The notes below the pieces were generated by a model. It had not been told where the DNA came from. It worked only from the letters and a program-made list of their open reading frames with translations, and did not search any database. Both the position numbers and the translations under genes were made by a program. Source: Chiridota heheva (Eukaryota > Echinodermata > Holothuroidea > Apodida > Chiridotidae). Taken from it: a stretch of DNA of 64,000 bases. The DNA lies in assembly GCA_020152595.1 (NCBI GenBank), contig JAIGNY010003302.1, positions 186,001 to 250,000 of the forward strand. Direction: 5' to 3'. Positions 22,196 to 34,076 of the stretch are shown piece by piece. Position 1 is the stretch's first letter; every line of letters begins with the position of its first letter.

Positions 22196-22515
22196 CTGCC
22201 CCTGGGGTCTGCCCTGCCCCCCATGAGGATTTGTTTTCTTTTCATAAATGAAATACCTTACATGGATACAGAACACAGAATGATAGCATAGTAAGCAATT
22301 GTCCTGTTTGGCTCATGAATGGTCCTTATCAATCAGAATAGTTTCATTCTGAGGTATGATTATAAATAAAATCCCAGAGCTTCTTCACCAGGGAATTGAG
22401 CCTTTAAGAGGCCCCTGGACTCCAAGCCAAGAGATGCAGTGCTTCACGCCCATTAATGTGCCATAAACAAGTCTAGCATCCTGCTCCTTTGTAAATCAAG
22501 CTAGGGAGGGATCTG
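22180..22515. repeat. dispersed repeat, copy A (empty site for the SINE)
   Basis: From GGGGTCCACCCTGCCCC to AATCAAGCTAGGG this matches 39118-39795 closely, for example TACATGGATACAGAACACAG and CATTCTGAGGTATGATTATA. The stretch ACAAGTCTAGCA at 22467-22478 is single here but duplicated around a SINE in copy B. No coding capacity is seen. Confidence 0.8.
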
Positions 22516-22804
22516 ATGTTCAAAGATAAGAATATTCATGATTATTAAATAGTTGGTTAAGTAATTGTAGGTTGTTTATGTAATCATTACTTGGTGTTCA
22601 TTTATTCAAAATAAAGAAATAACTGTAGTTTGTGATATGGTAATGATAAAATAAATATAAAAAATAATCATCATCATTAATATGTTCACAGGGGACAACA
22701 TAGCAGATTAATATTAATACACCAATTAATTAGAACGGTAAATACCGTCATGCTTCGCATGCCCATGCAAATTGACACCCATATTATATGACCCGGCCAA
22801 TGAT
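22516..22804. other. unassigned AT-rich sequence
   Basis: No supported feature. Confidence 0.5.
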
Positions 22805-23750
22805 GAAAATGGCATCTCACACTAAGTCCCACATGGCATTTTATGTACCACATGGCATCTCACATGGCATCTCACCCTAAGTCCCACATGACATCCCACA
22901 TGGCATTCCACATGGCATCCTATCACATGACCCACATGGCATTCCACCATATCTTTCACATGGCATCCCACTCCATGTCCCACATGACATCCCATGTCCC
23001 ACGTGGCATTCCATCATATGTCCCACAGGGCATCCCATCCTATGACCCACATGGCATTCCACCCTATGTTTCACATCCCATGTACCAAATGACATCCCAC
23101 CTCATGTCCCACATGACATCCCATACGTTGTCCCACATGGCATTCTACCATATCTCCCACATGGCAAACCACCATACAGTGTCTCACATGGCATTCACCA
23201 TATGTTCCACATGGCATTCCACCATATGTCCCACATGGCATTCCACGCTATGACCCACATGGATCCCATCCTACATGTATGTCCCACATTAATCCAACCA
23301 TATGTACCACATTACATCCCTCCCTATGTCCCACATGGCATCCCTCCCTGTGTCCCGCATCAGTGGCTTCCCACCTGATGTTCCACAAAGCATCCCATCA
23401 TATGTTCCACATGGTATCCCTCCTAATGTCTTAATGACATCCTACTTTATGTCCCACATGGCATCACATCCCATGCCCCACATCCCCATGGCCTCCTACC
23501 CTATGTCCCACATAGCCTCCTACCCTATGTCACACATGGCATCCTACCTGATGTCACACATGGCATCCTTCCTCATGTCACATATGGCTTCCCAACCTAT
23601 GTCACACTGTGCTACTTGTGGCATCCCACCATGTCCCACATGGCATTCTACCCTGTTCCACATGGCATTCCACCCCATGTCCCACATGGCATCCCATTCC
23701 ATGTCCCACATGGCATCCCACCCCATGTCCCACATGACATCCCATAAGCT
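22805..23750. repeat. irregular 24-bp minisatellite (CCCACATGGCAT core)
   Basis: About 40 units near 24 bp, with the core TGTCCCACATGGCATCCCAC and many substitutions (ATGGCAT/ATGACAT, CCTATG/CCATATG). Outlying units recur at 23878-23935 and 24140-24168. Stop-free frames on both strands (HMASHPMS-type and MWDMGWDA-type) are by-products. Confidence 0.85.
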
Positions 23751-24315
23751 CCATAAAAAGTCTCATCATAAGAAGTCTCATCGTAGCTATCACAGTCCCC
23801 GATTGAGCATACTATGTATGAAAGTGTCAGTTCTTATAATAACTTATATGCAAATGACTTATTGAAATGGGGTGGAATGCCATGTCCCACATGGCATCCC
23901 ACATGGCATCCCACCCTATGTCTGACATGACATCCCATAAGCTCAATAAGAAGTCTCATCCTAGCTATCACAGTCCCTGATTGAGCATACTATGTATTAA
24001 AGTGTCAGATCATATAATAACTTATATGCAAATGAGTTGTTGAATAAGAAAAAAAAGTGGAGTCAAATAATTATGGCTGATATAGCCCTTGGTGTATACA
24101 ACATGGTTAATATTAAATTATGTCCTTCATGGCCCCTATCCATGTCCCACATGGCATCCCTCCCTATGTTTATATGCAATCACATCCTGTCACACTCCCT
24201 GACTAAGCATATCAAATAAAAAAGTCTGGTCAGGTACTGTAGCAACTTTATGCAAATGACCACAATAATAAAGGTGGAGTTTAAAAAATCATGCCTGATA
24301 CAACTGTTGGTGCCC
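23751..24315. repeat. three diverged copies of a unit of about 110-190 bp
   Basis: The blocks AAGTCTCATC, GCTATCACAGTCCC, GAGCATACTATGTAT and TTATATGCAAATGA occur in order at about 23756-23865 and 23948-24045, and in a more decayed form at about 24190-24260. The 24-bp minisatellite units lie between copies, so the two repeats were amplified together. Confidence 0.65.
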
Positions 24316-25240
24316 AAATATTTTGAAGAATTTTAGGGATTTTAAATCTCAAGTACTACAAGGGAGACTTGAAGATTTCTAAAGAAAATTGGAAAATTAT
24401 ATATTTTAAAGTTACCTTCTAAAGAAAATATCAAATGTACTGTAGACTTTTTAAGGAAACTAGTCATCAATCCTATCTTAAGTATCTCTGAAAAACTTTA
24501 ACATTCTTATAAGGATATTCTAACCTTCCATAAAAATATCTGAAGAAATTTTAACTTTTTCTGAGGAACTCTGAAGAAAGTTTTAACATTTTCTGAGGAA
24601 TTCTCAAAAAAACTTTAACATTTCTGAGAAAATCTCAGGACAAATCTGTGGACGGCCAGACTGCCAAAGGAACGTCGCTATTACATAGGTTCCCATAATG
24701 CTACGCATGCGAACCAAAAACACTGAATATTCATTATTTGAAGTCATGTATAGATACAATATTTGATGTCATGATAATTTATTATTTGAAGTCATGAATA
24801 TTTATATCTGAAGACATGAATCTTATTTGAAATGAGGAATAATAGGAATATTTATTATTAAAGCCATGAATATTGATACAGAACCTTTATTATGATTCTT
24901 GTTAAAGAAAGCATTACAACTACAAATTTCCCTTTTTTGATTGCTTATTAAAAAGAGCATTACATTTTGAATAGAACAATTTTTCTTTATCTAAATAAAG
25001 TCTGGGTACTGAATTAATTAAATACTTCTTTTCGAAATACTACTGAGGCCTTACTTAAAACATGTGTGGCTGCTGTAACACAATTTGTCAGGCGGAAGGA
25101 ACATTTCTTTCAGTCAAATCAAAAATGTTTTGAAGAACTTTTACATACTAAATCATCAATTAAACCAAATAAATTTGTTTCTCTCATTTTACTTCCATAA
25201 CTTTTGTGGGGTTGGTAAGGCACATAATTTGTATGAATTA
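24316..25240. other. AT-rich sequence with very degenerate short repeats
   Basis: Loose repetition of TTTTAACATTTTCTGAGGAA-like (about 24480-24640) and TTATTTGAAGTCATGAAT-like (about 24735-24870) motifs. No coding evidence. Confidence 0.5.
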
Positions 25241-25245
25241 GCCTT

Positions 25246-25915
25246 CGAAGTTGACATCCCTTTCCCCTGCTATGTCACAGAAGAAAATGGCCTTCAAGCT
25301 GACATCCCTTTCCCCTGCTATGTCACAGAAGAAAACAGCCTTCAAGCTGACATCCCTTTCCCCTGCTATGTCACAGAAGAAAATAGCCTTCAAGCTGACA
25401 TCCCTTTCCCCTGCTATGTCACAGAAGAAAATAGCCTTCAAGCTGACATCCCTTTCCCCTGCTATGTCACAGAAGAAAATAGCCTTCAAGCTGACATCCC
25501 TTTCCCCTATGCTATGTCACAGAAGAAAATAGCCTTCAAGCTGACATCCCTTTCCCCTGCTATGTCACAGAAGAAAATAGCCTTCAAGCTGACATCCCTA
25601 TCTCCTGCTATGTCACAGAAGACAATAGCCTTCAAGCTGACATCCCTTTCCCCTGCTATGTCACTGAAGAAAATAGCCTTCAAGCTGACATCCCTTTCTC
25701 CTGCTATGTCATAGAAGAAAATAGCCTTCAAGCTGACATCCCTTTCCCCTGCTATGTCATAGAAGAAAATGGCCTTCAAGCTGACATCCCTTTCCCCTGC
25801 TATGTCATAGAAGAAAATAGCCTTCAAGCTGACATCCCTTTCCCCTGCTATGTCATAGAAGAAAATAGCCTTCAAGCTGACATCCCTTTCCCCTGCTATG
25901 TCATAGAAGGAAACA
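25246..25915. repeat. 48-bp minisatellite, open on both strands
   Basis: Fourteen units of 48 bp (16 codons), containing CTTCAAGCTGACATCCCTTT and CCCCTGCTATGTCACAGAAG. The plus strand reads LQADIPFPCYVTEENS per unit and the minus strand FFCDIAGERDVSLKAI per unit. A 2-bp expansion at about 25507 (CCCCTATGCTATG) shifts the frame in mid-array. Units on the right carry ATGTCATAG instead of ATGTCACAG, which puts a stop in one forward frame. The frame shift and lack of protein-level conservation argue against a real protein. Confidence 0.88.
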
Positions 25916-25970
25916 TTCCACTTTTGAAATATTGATCCCTCTGACTGCTTTTCATGTTCAAATGCAAGTA

Positions 25971-26050
25971 ATGTCACGGCACGAAACACGATGTCACGGC
26001 ACGAAGTACGATGTCACGGCACGAAACACGATGTCACGGCATGAAACACG
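25971..26050. repeat. four 20-bp units
   Basis: ATGTCACGGCACGAAACACG four times with three substitutions. It starts shortly after the end of the 48-bp array. Confidence 0.93.
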
Positions 26051-26574
26051 ATAACCACACTTAATAAGCTAGACTTATCTTACAAGCTTCCATCTTAAAT
26101 CCATATAACCCTTGTTTACATCGATCATGCAAAGTATTCATGTACAGCCTAGCTTCCTTTCTCTGATGTAACATGTTCAGAAACACAGCTGTCACAGTTA
26201 CAAATAATTTAAGAAAATGTTTCCAAACTATTTCCGAGGACAATTAAAAGGAATTTTTATGACAGCAATCATAACTTCATTAAGGATGTTTCAGCTGACG
26301 TCATAAGGTCACATGACTTTGTCTACATCACCATTTTGTAGGGCGGAGTGTTGTCTGCTGTACACTTACATATGTTTGCATGTTGTTATATAAAATTACT
26401 TTTGTAAGTAGTGTGCCGGAATCTTGCTGTGCCGTTGGTTGCACTAACTAAAAGACGTGTTTAGAATCCACTGATTAAGATTACTTGAAGTACTTGGAGG
26501 GTAATTTTTTCTTGAAAAAAACATTTTATATTAAAAAATCTAATTCATCTGGAATGTTTATTTTGACCAGTGCG
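26051..26574. other. unassigned sequence with a CRE and promoter-like patch
   Basis: TGACGTCA at 26295-26302 is followed by AAGGTCACATGAC and, about 40 bases later, a GGGCGGAGTG block. The patch could be a promoter, but no gene can be placed next to it. Confidence 0.35.
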
Positions 26575-27045
26575 TGTTTATATGCCCATCACGTGTTTTA
26601 CAAGCCCACGTGTTTTATGTTTTATGCCCAGCGTGTGTTTTCAAGCCCAGCGCTTGTTTTACAAGCCCAGCCCAGCGCTTGTTTTACAAGCCCAGCGCGT
26701 GTTTTACAAGCCCGTGTTTTACATGCCCAGCATGTTTTACATGCCCAGCCGTGTTTTACAAGCCCAGCGCTTGTTTTACGAGCCCAGCGCATGTTTTACG
26801 AGCCCAGCGCGTGTTTTACGAGCCCAGCGTGTTTTACAAGCCCAGCGCTTGTTTTACATGCCCAGCGCGTGTTTTACAAGCCCAGCGCTTGTTTTACAAG
26901 CCCAGCGCATGTTTTACAAGCCCAGCGCGTGTTTTACAAGCCCAGCGCGTGTTTTACAAGCCCAGCGCATGTTTTACAAGCCCAGCGCGTGTTTTACATG
27001 CCCAGCGCGTGTTTTACAAGCCCAGCGCGTGTTTTCATCACCAGG
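26575..27045. repeat. 20-bp minisatellite
   Basis: About 23 units of GCGTGTTTTACAAGCCCAGC, with CGC/GCTT/GCAT and ACAAG/ACATG/ACGAG alternatives. All three forward frames are open (CFTSPARVLQAQRVFYKPS-type) because 20 is not a multiple of 3 and the unit has no stop. Confidence 0.93.
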
Positions 27046-27540
27046 GTATGCTAGCACGTGTTAAGATCAAGTCTGTTTGTTTTAGTGTGATATGACTGAG
27101 CTGTGTGAAGATCAGACAATCAAAATACTCAATGTGCAAAGCTCTACAATGCAAAATGGCTCCCAGTTGAGTTAGAGTCATGTGATGAAACTCCTCTATT
27201 GCTGTTCAGGCACCAATCAAATCAACTGATACCAATCACTATACATACAGTGTAACTGTACTAGTATGTACATAATAAAAACTCCAAAACAGCACACAGC
27301 TACTATGATCCTTAATAAAACACACAATCAGAGGGAGAAATCCCACCTGGTTCCGATGCTAACTTTGGATTGGAAGCAATATTTTTTTCATGTATCTTTA
27401 AATTTTCTGTTCTTACACATTTAATTCATTTACTATACTGAAACATGTAACTTTTTTGTTGCTTGTTTAAGTGTTAAGGGTTTTCCCCTAAACTATTAGC
27501 CAATCACAACAACCAATGAAAAATTGTATTTGGCTCCACC
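27046..27540. other. unassigned sequence
   Basis: No supported feature. Confidence 0.55.
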
Positions 27541-30291
27541 ATTCATAAGGATGATACAAGAAGAGAGTGCTAAAGGTAGCTCATACACATTCATTCATAA
27601 GGATGATACAACAAGAGAAGGTAGCTCATACACATTCATTCATAAGGATGGTACAAGAAGAGAATGCTAAAGGTAGCTCATACACATTCATTCATAAGAA
27701 TGATACAACAAGAGAAGGTAGCTCATACACATTTATTCATAAGAATGATACAACAAGAGAAGGTAGCTCATACACATTCATTCATAAGGATGGTACAAGA
27801 AGAGAATGCTAAAGGTAGCTCATACACATTCATTCATAAGAATGATACAAGAGAAGGTAGCTCATACACATTCATTCATAAGAATGATACAACAAGAGAA
27901 GGTAGCTTATACACATTCATTCATAAGAATGATACAACAAGAGAATGCTAAAGGTAGCTCATACACATTCATTCATAAGAATGATAAGAGAGAAGGTAGC
28001 TCATACACATTCACTCATAAGAATGATACAACAAGAAAATGCTAAAGGTAGCTCATACACATTCATTCATAAGGATGATACAACAAGAGAATGCTAAAGG
28101 TAGCTCATACACATTCATTCATAAGGATGATACAAGAAGAGAATGCTAAAGGTAGCTCATACACATTCATTCATAAGAATGATACAACAAGAGAATGCTA
28201 AAGGTAGCTCATACACATTCATTCATAAGAATGATACAACAAGAGAAGGTAGCTCATACACATTCATTCATAAGGATGATACAAGAAGAGAATGCTAAAG
28301 GTAGCTCATACACATTCATTCATAAGGATGATACAAGAAGAGAATGCTAAAGGTAGCTCATACACATTCATTCATAAGGATGATACAACAAGATATGCTA
28401 AAGGTAGCTCATACACATTCATTCATAAGGATGATACAACAAGAGAATGCTAAAGGTAGCTCATACACATTCATTCATAAGAATGATACAAGAAGAGAAT
28501 GCTAAAGGTAGCTCATACACATTCATTCATAAGAATGATACAACAAGAGAATGCTAAAGGTAGCTCATACACATTCATTCATAAGAATAATACAAGAAGA
28601 GAATGCTAAAGGTAGCTCATACACATTCATTCATAAGAATGATACAAGAAGAGAATGCTAAAGGTAGCTCATACACATTCATTCATAAGAATGATACAAC
28701 AAGAGAAGGTAGCTCATACACATTCATTCATAAGAATGATACAACAAGAGAATGCTAAAGGTAGCTCATACACATTCATTCATAAGAATGATACAACAAG
28801 AGAATGCTAAAGGTAGCTCATACACATTCATTCATAAGAATGATACAAGAGAAGGTAGCTCATACACATTCATTCATAAGAATGATACATGAAGAGAATG
28901 CTAAAGGTAGCTCATACACATTCATTCATAAGAATGATACAACAAGAGAATGCTAAAGGTAGCTCATACACATTCATTCATAAGAATGGTACAACAAGAG
29001 AATGCTAAAGGTAGCTCATACACATTCATTTAAAAGGATGATACAACAAGAGAATGCTAAAGGTAGCTCATACACATTCATTCATAAGGATGATACAAGA
29101 AGAGAATGCTAAAGGTAGCTCATACACATTCATTCATAAGAATGATACAACAAGAAAATGCTAAAGGTAGCTCATACACATTCATTCATAAGAATGATAC
29201 AACAAGAGAATGCATAAGGATGATACAACAAGAGAATGTAAAGGTAGCTCATACAAATTCATTCATAAGAATAATACAAGAAGAGAATGCTAAAGGTAGC
29301 TCATACACATTCATTTAAAAGGATGATACAACAAGAGAATGCTAAAGGTAGCTCATACACATTCATTCATAAGAATGATACAACAAGAGAAGGTAGCTCA
29401 TACACATTCATTCATAAGAATGATACAAGAAGAGAATGCTAAAGGTAGCTCATACACATTCATTAATAAGGATGATACAACAAGAGAATGCTAAAGGTAG
29501 CTCATACACATTCATTCATAAGAATGATACAACAAGAGAATGCTAAAGGTAGCTCATACACATTCATTAATAAGGATGATACAAGAAGAGAATGCTAAAG
29601 GTAGCTCATACACATTCATTCATAAGAATGATACAACAAGAGAAGGTAGCTCATACACATTCATTCATAAGGATGGTACAAGAAGAGAATGCTAAAGGTA
29701 GCTCATACATATTCATTTATAAGAATGATACAACAAGATAATGCTAAAGGTAGCTCATACACATTCATTCATACAAATGATACAACAAAAGTACACTAAA
29801 GGTAGCTCATACACATTCATTCATAAGAATGATACAACAAGAGAATGCTAAAGGTAGCTCATACACATTCATTCATAGGGATGATACAAGAAGAGAATGC
29901 TAAAGGTAGCTCATACACATTCATTCATAAGGATGATACAACAAGAGAATGCTAAAGGTAGCTCATACACATTCATTCATAAGGATGATACAACAAGAGA
30001 ATGCTAAAGGTAGCTCATACACATTCATTCATAAGAATGACACAACAAGAGAATGCTAAAGGTAGCTCATACACATTCATTCATAAGAATGATACAACAA
30101 GAGAATGCTAAAGGTAGCTCATACACATTCATTCATAGGGATGATACAAGAAGAGAATGCTAAAGGTAGCTCATACACATTCATTCATAAGGATGATACA
30201 ACAAGAGAATGCTAAAGGTAGCTCATACACATTCATTCATAAGGATGATACAACAAGAGAATGCTAAAGGTAGCTCATACACATTCATTCA
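27541..30291. repeat. 2.75-kb array of 45/52-bp units
   Basis: About 55 units of 52 bp (or 45 bp when AATGCTA is missing), recognised by AAGGTAGCTCATACACATTC and ATAAGAATGATACAACAAGA. Point variants (AAGAATG/AAGGATG, CAACAAG/CAAGAAG) are shuffled along the array. Blocks such as about 29845-30050 and 30085-30290 are near identical, so segmental duplication inside the array is recent. Confidence 0.94.
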
Positions 30292-30944
30292 TGACAGCAA
30301 TCTACAGAAACTTTAAACCAAGCTAGAAAACACTTAGCTAACAAAGAAAAATATTCCCTCATTGAATAAAATCAATACAAAATAATCACTCTTTTGACAA
30401 AACAATCGATTCTACATGTGTACCTGTATATTTGATTTGTTCAGATCAAGCATTAAAAAATATGTGAAAGATAAGATTCTCAACATAAAAATCTATGTCA
30501 TTTTTTATATTTTATTGATTGCCAGTTTTCATATTCTGACGTATGAAATAATGGATACTCAATGAACATTGATCACCCATAGCTGCTGAAAATGTCAGTA
30601 AATTAAAGGCATATTGTGGTGAAAATCAAATTGCACTATCTTGAAATGGCGATAAAGACCATCAAATTTTTTTCCAGAATTGAAAATGCCAAATTAAAAA
30701 CTAAAGGAGCTGGTGGACGAAAAGTGAGGGCGTAATTTTCTTGAGTCTCATGATAAATCGAATACCTTTCTTGCATCCAGCAGCATGAGAATATCATAAA
30801 TGCTACTAAATCCCGACCTGAGTAATCAAAATTTGCACATGTTATCCTATTAACTTTTTGAAATTGTTCGCATCTGCGTGATGGGTGAAGATTTCTGCAT
30901 CCACCAAGAGTAAAAACTGATCGTGTAAATGCGACTTCTATTGG
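30292..30944. other. unassigned sequence
   Basis: No supported feature. Confidence 0.55.
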
Positions 30945-31197
30945 TTAAGTTAAATCCATCCGAGTGGCTCATAAGGTTGGTGCTTATCCCGTTTCCATGG
31001 CGCAAGCGGATGAGAGCACATGACTCCCCCTAGGAATGCCAGTCCATCCCAGATTAACTCCCCAGCAGTGCTTGTACTTATTTTACAGCTGAGTGGACTG
31101 AAGCAAGTAAAGTGTCTTGCTCAAGGACACAATGCAGCACTCACAATGGGAATCGAATCTGGTTTCGAATATGAGCATGACTCCTTATTAATTAAAA
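30945..31197 (-). mobile_element. tRNA-derived SINE, minus-strand copy
   Basis: Read on the minus strand it matches the SINE at 39478 throughout: TAAGGAGTCATGCTC and ATTCGATTCCCAT in the head, then GTCCTTGAGCAAGACACTTT, TTCAGTCCACTCAGCTGTAA, AAGCACTGCTGGGGAGTTAA and CGCCATGGAAAC. The 3' end is GGATTTAACTTAA. It has an RNA polymerase III A/B-box head and no coding capacity. The plus-strand frame over it is a by-product. Confidence 0.82.
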
Positions 31198-31984
31198 TCT
31201 ACATAAATTGGAAAAAGCTCTGACTTTTCAACCTCAGCTACTTTAAAGGGTCAGTGACAATATTACAGACAGCTCTACATCATTATCTGTTTTGCATCTG
31301 TTGAGATACATTATAACATCAAAATCCCCTAAAGTTATACTTTATACAGCTTTGAAATATTTAGTCATTATTCATGCAAATATGCTCATTTGTTAATTGC
31401 TATCAGAGTAATAGATTTTTCCATTTATTTACATAAACCCACTGCCTCTGCCTCAAAAATTAAAAGGAAAGAGCTGACCTGAGCAAAACAGTAACCCCCC
31501 CTCTTCTTCCATCCACCCCATGTAACAACAAGAACTACTTTTATATCTTGTTAAGGTTATAATATTTTTGCAGGAAAATGACTGGCATAGAAAAACTACA
31601 TAGCAGTGTTCACATTTTCTCCCCTTGTGTATTATTTTGGGAGGGGAATTTTGAAGAAAAATAATCATTATCGATATATCGCCTGAAAAATATCAATATG
31701 CAAATTATATGACATCATACGTAAGTCATAGTTACTGTTCTGTGCAAGGTAATCTCATCTCAGCACAAAAAAAGTCAAGTAAAATTTGTTGTACAAATTA
31801 ACAGAAATCATTGCAAAATATATACATAAATCTTCAAATAAAACCCACTTTGCCCAAAATGTGTTCTTTACATGGTTTCTTTCTCAAAAGATCCAAGCAC
31901 AGAAATGTTGAAAACGTTTAGGTCTCAGCATAAGATCTTGAACAAAAATTGTTGTATCCATGCCTGTTTATCAGTCTACGTACT
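31198..31984. other. unassigned sequence
   Basis: No supported feature. A minus-strand frame at 31453-31668 is unrecognised. Confidence 0.55.
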
Positions 31985-32535
31985 GTGCCTGTAAGTCACT
32001 GTACCTGTAAGTCACTGTACCTGTAAGTCACTGTACCTGTAAGTCACTGTACCTGTAAGTCACTGTACCTGTAAGTCACTGTACCTGTAAGTCACTGTAC
32101 CTGTAAGTCACTGTACCTGTAAGTCACTGTACCTGTAAGTCACTGTACCTGTAAGTCACTGTACCTGTAAGTCACTGTACCTGTAAGTCACTGTACCTGT
32201 AAGTCACTGTACCTGTAAGTCACTGTACCTGTAAGTCACTGTACCTGTAAGTCACTGTACCTGTAAGTCACTGTACCTGTAAGTCACTGTACCTGTAAGT
32301 CACTGTACCTGTAAGTCACTGTACCTGTAAGTCACTGTACCTGTAAGTCACTGTACCTGTAAGTCACTGTACCTGTAAGTCACTGTACCTGTAAGTCACT
32401 GTACCTGTAAGTCACTGTACCTGTAAGTCACTGTACCTGTAAGTCACTGTACCTGTAAGTCACTGTACCTGTAAGTCACTCTACCTGTAAGTCACTCTAC
32501 CTGTAAGTCACTCTACCTGTAAGTCACTGTACTAC
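31985..32535. repeat. 16-bp minisatellite, almost perfect
   Basis: About 34 units of CTGTACCTGTAAGTCA. Only the last three or four differ (CTCTACC for CTGTACC). The unit contains CCTGTAAGT, close to a plus-strand 5' splice donor. Confidence 0.95.
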
Positions 32536-34076
32536 CTTTTTAGTAGTCCATGTACAGTATTGTGTTTTATCATTGAAAAAAATAATATTGATAAATTGAT
32601 TTGATCCTTGAACTCAATATCGGTCAATTGATATGGGTCAATATCAAAATGAATCAATATATTGCTTAAGCTTAAACAATTGATAAATGTATCCCAATCA
32701 CGCAAGCATATACGTCTTTAAAATCCATCGTAGCAAGAGAAATAACTTTCTTGAGAGACAAGAGATCCTCGTCCCTAAGATTCTCCTCAAGCAGAAGGAC
32801 AATCTTGCACTTGGGAGGAAACTAAGACACTTGAAGAAGCTGTTAACTACATCAAGAGAAATAAGATACTCAGAAGAATGAAACAATATTTCATTTGCAA
32901 AAGTTGCTGTTAGCTCAAAATAGCAGAATTATTCCCTAAGTGGAAACTGACTTGAATAATTCATGAAAAGCAAAATAGCAAAAGATTTGGCAGATATTTT
33001 CCAATCATTTTTCTGTGTTTTCAAGCAATGTATAGATTGAATAAACGAATGACAACTACAACAACAGGTAAATTCAGATGTAATTATCCATGATGACAAT
33101 TCAGTATTGATGACTTGTCACAGCATGCCAATTAGAATATAAAAACCACTTCAATAAAAAAAACTCAAAATAATGAGAAAAACAGTTGTGCAAGCCAAAT
33201 ATTGCATGAAGTGGATATAAACAACAAATGTAGCTCGACACATCAACTGGTTTGATAGGATGTGGGATCTGAAAATGTTACAATTATGGAAAAATAGGTG
33301 AATGCTGGAAAAAAATCTTTATTTTTGAGAACAATGGAATGAATAGCTAAATTATCAAAGGAGCTAAAGCTCTCTATTTTGGGGAACAATGGAATAAATG
33401 GATGTAAACAAATATCCAACTAAATCATCAAATGAGTTTAGATTTATTTGCAGATGTTAGAAAGATATATCACTTTTTGTGGGAAAAAAGAATCTTAAAT
33501 CCTGATTGCCATTATGAAATTAATGGTGAATTTCAATAAAATAGCAATTTGTCTCTCAAAGACTGTGGGGCAAACAAACCTCAAATCCGCAATCGTGCAT
33601 TACCAATGCGTTGGCATTTAGATGTTCGCAAGGCGTGCCAAGCTTTTGATTTATTTATGGCACTTCTCTGGATTTTTAGAGTCTTTAGCAAATAGGATAA
33701 ACAAAATTTAGTTTGCTAACTGTTCTGGGTAACAACAATCAGATTTACAAAGATCGCACCCCCATAAGCACAATTATTTTCACCATTTTGCTGTCACTCA
33801 GTCTGAATGCGTGCCGTTAGCTAACTGTTTGCGTGCCGTTAGCTAGCTGTACTGCACCCGTACCGCGTAGGATGTTTGCCCCCACTTAGTTATGCTGATT
33901 TTGTTGTTAGGCAAATTCATGCAATGATTGGTTTAAACAAGCTGTCAATCATAAAACCCAGAAAGGTTAATTGATAGTAACAAAATGATGAAGAAATTGC
34001 TCAAAGATCCTTCTCAAAGAACTGTTATCATTTTGCTTTTTAAAGAAAGAGTTTGGAGAAAAGGATTACATTCTTG
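32536..34076. other. unassigned AT-rich sequence
   Basis: No supported gene. The only structure is a duplicated GCGTGCCGTTAGCTA (about 33809-33845). The frames at 32687-32886 on both strands are unrecognised. Confidence 0.55.

Noticed and set aside
22843-23865. His/Met/Ser-rich proteins on both strands
   Set aside because: Irregular 24-bp minisatellite; indels move the frame and the opposite strand is equally open.
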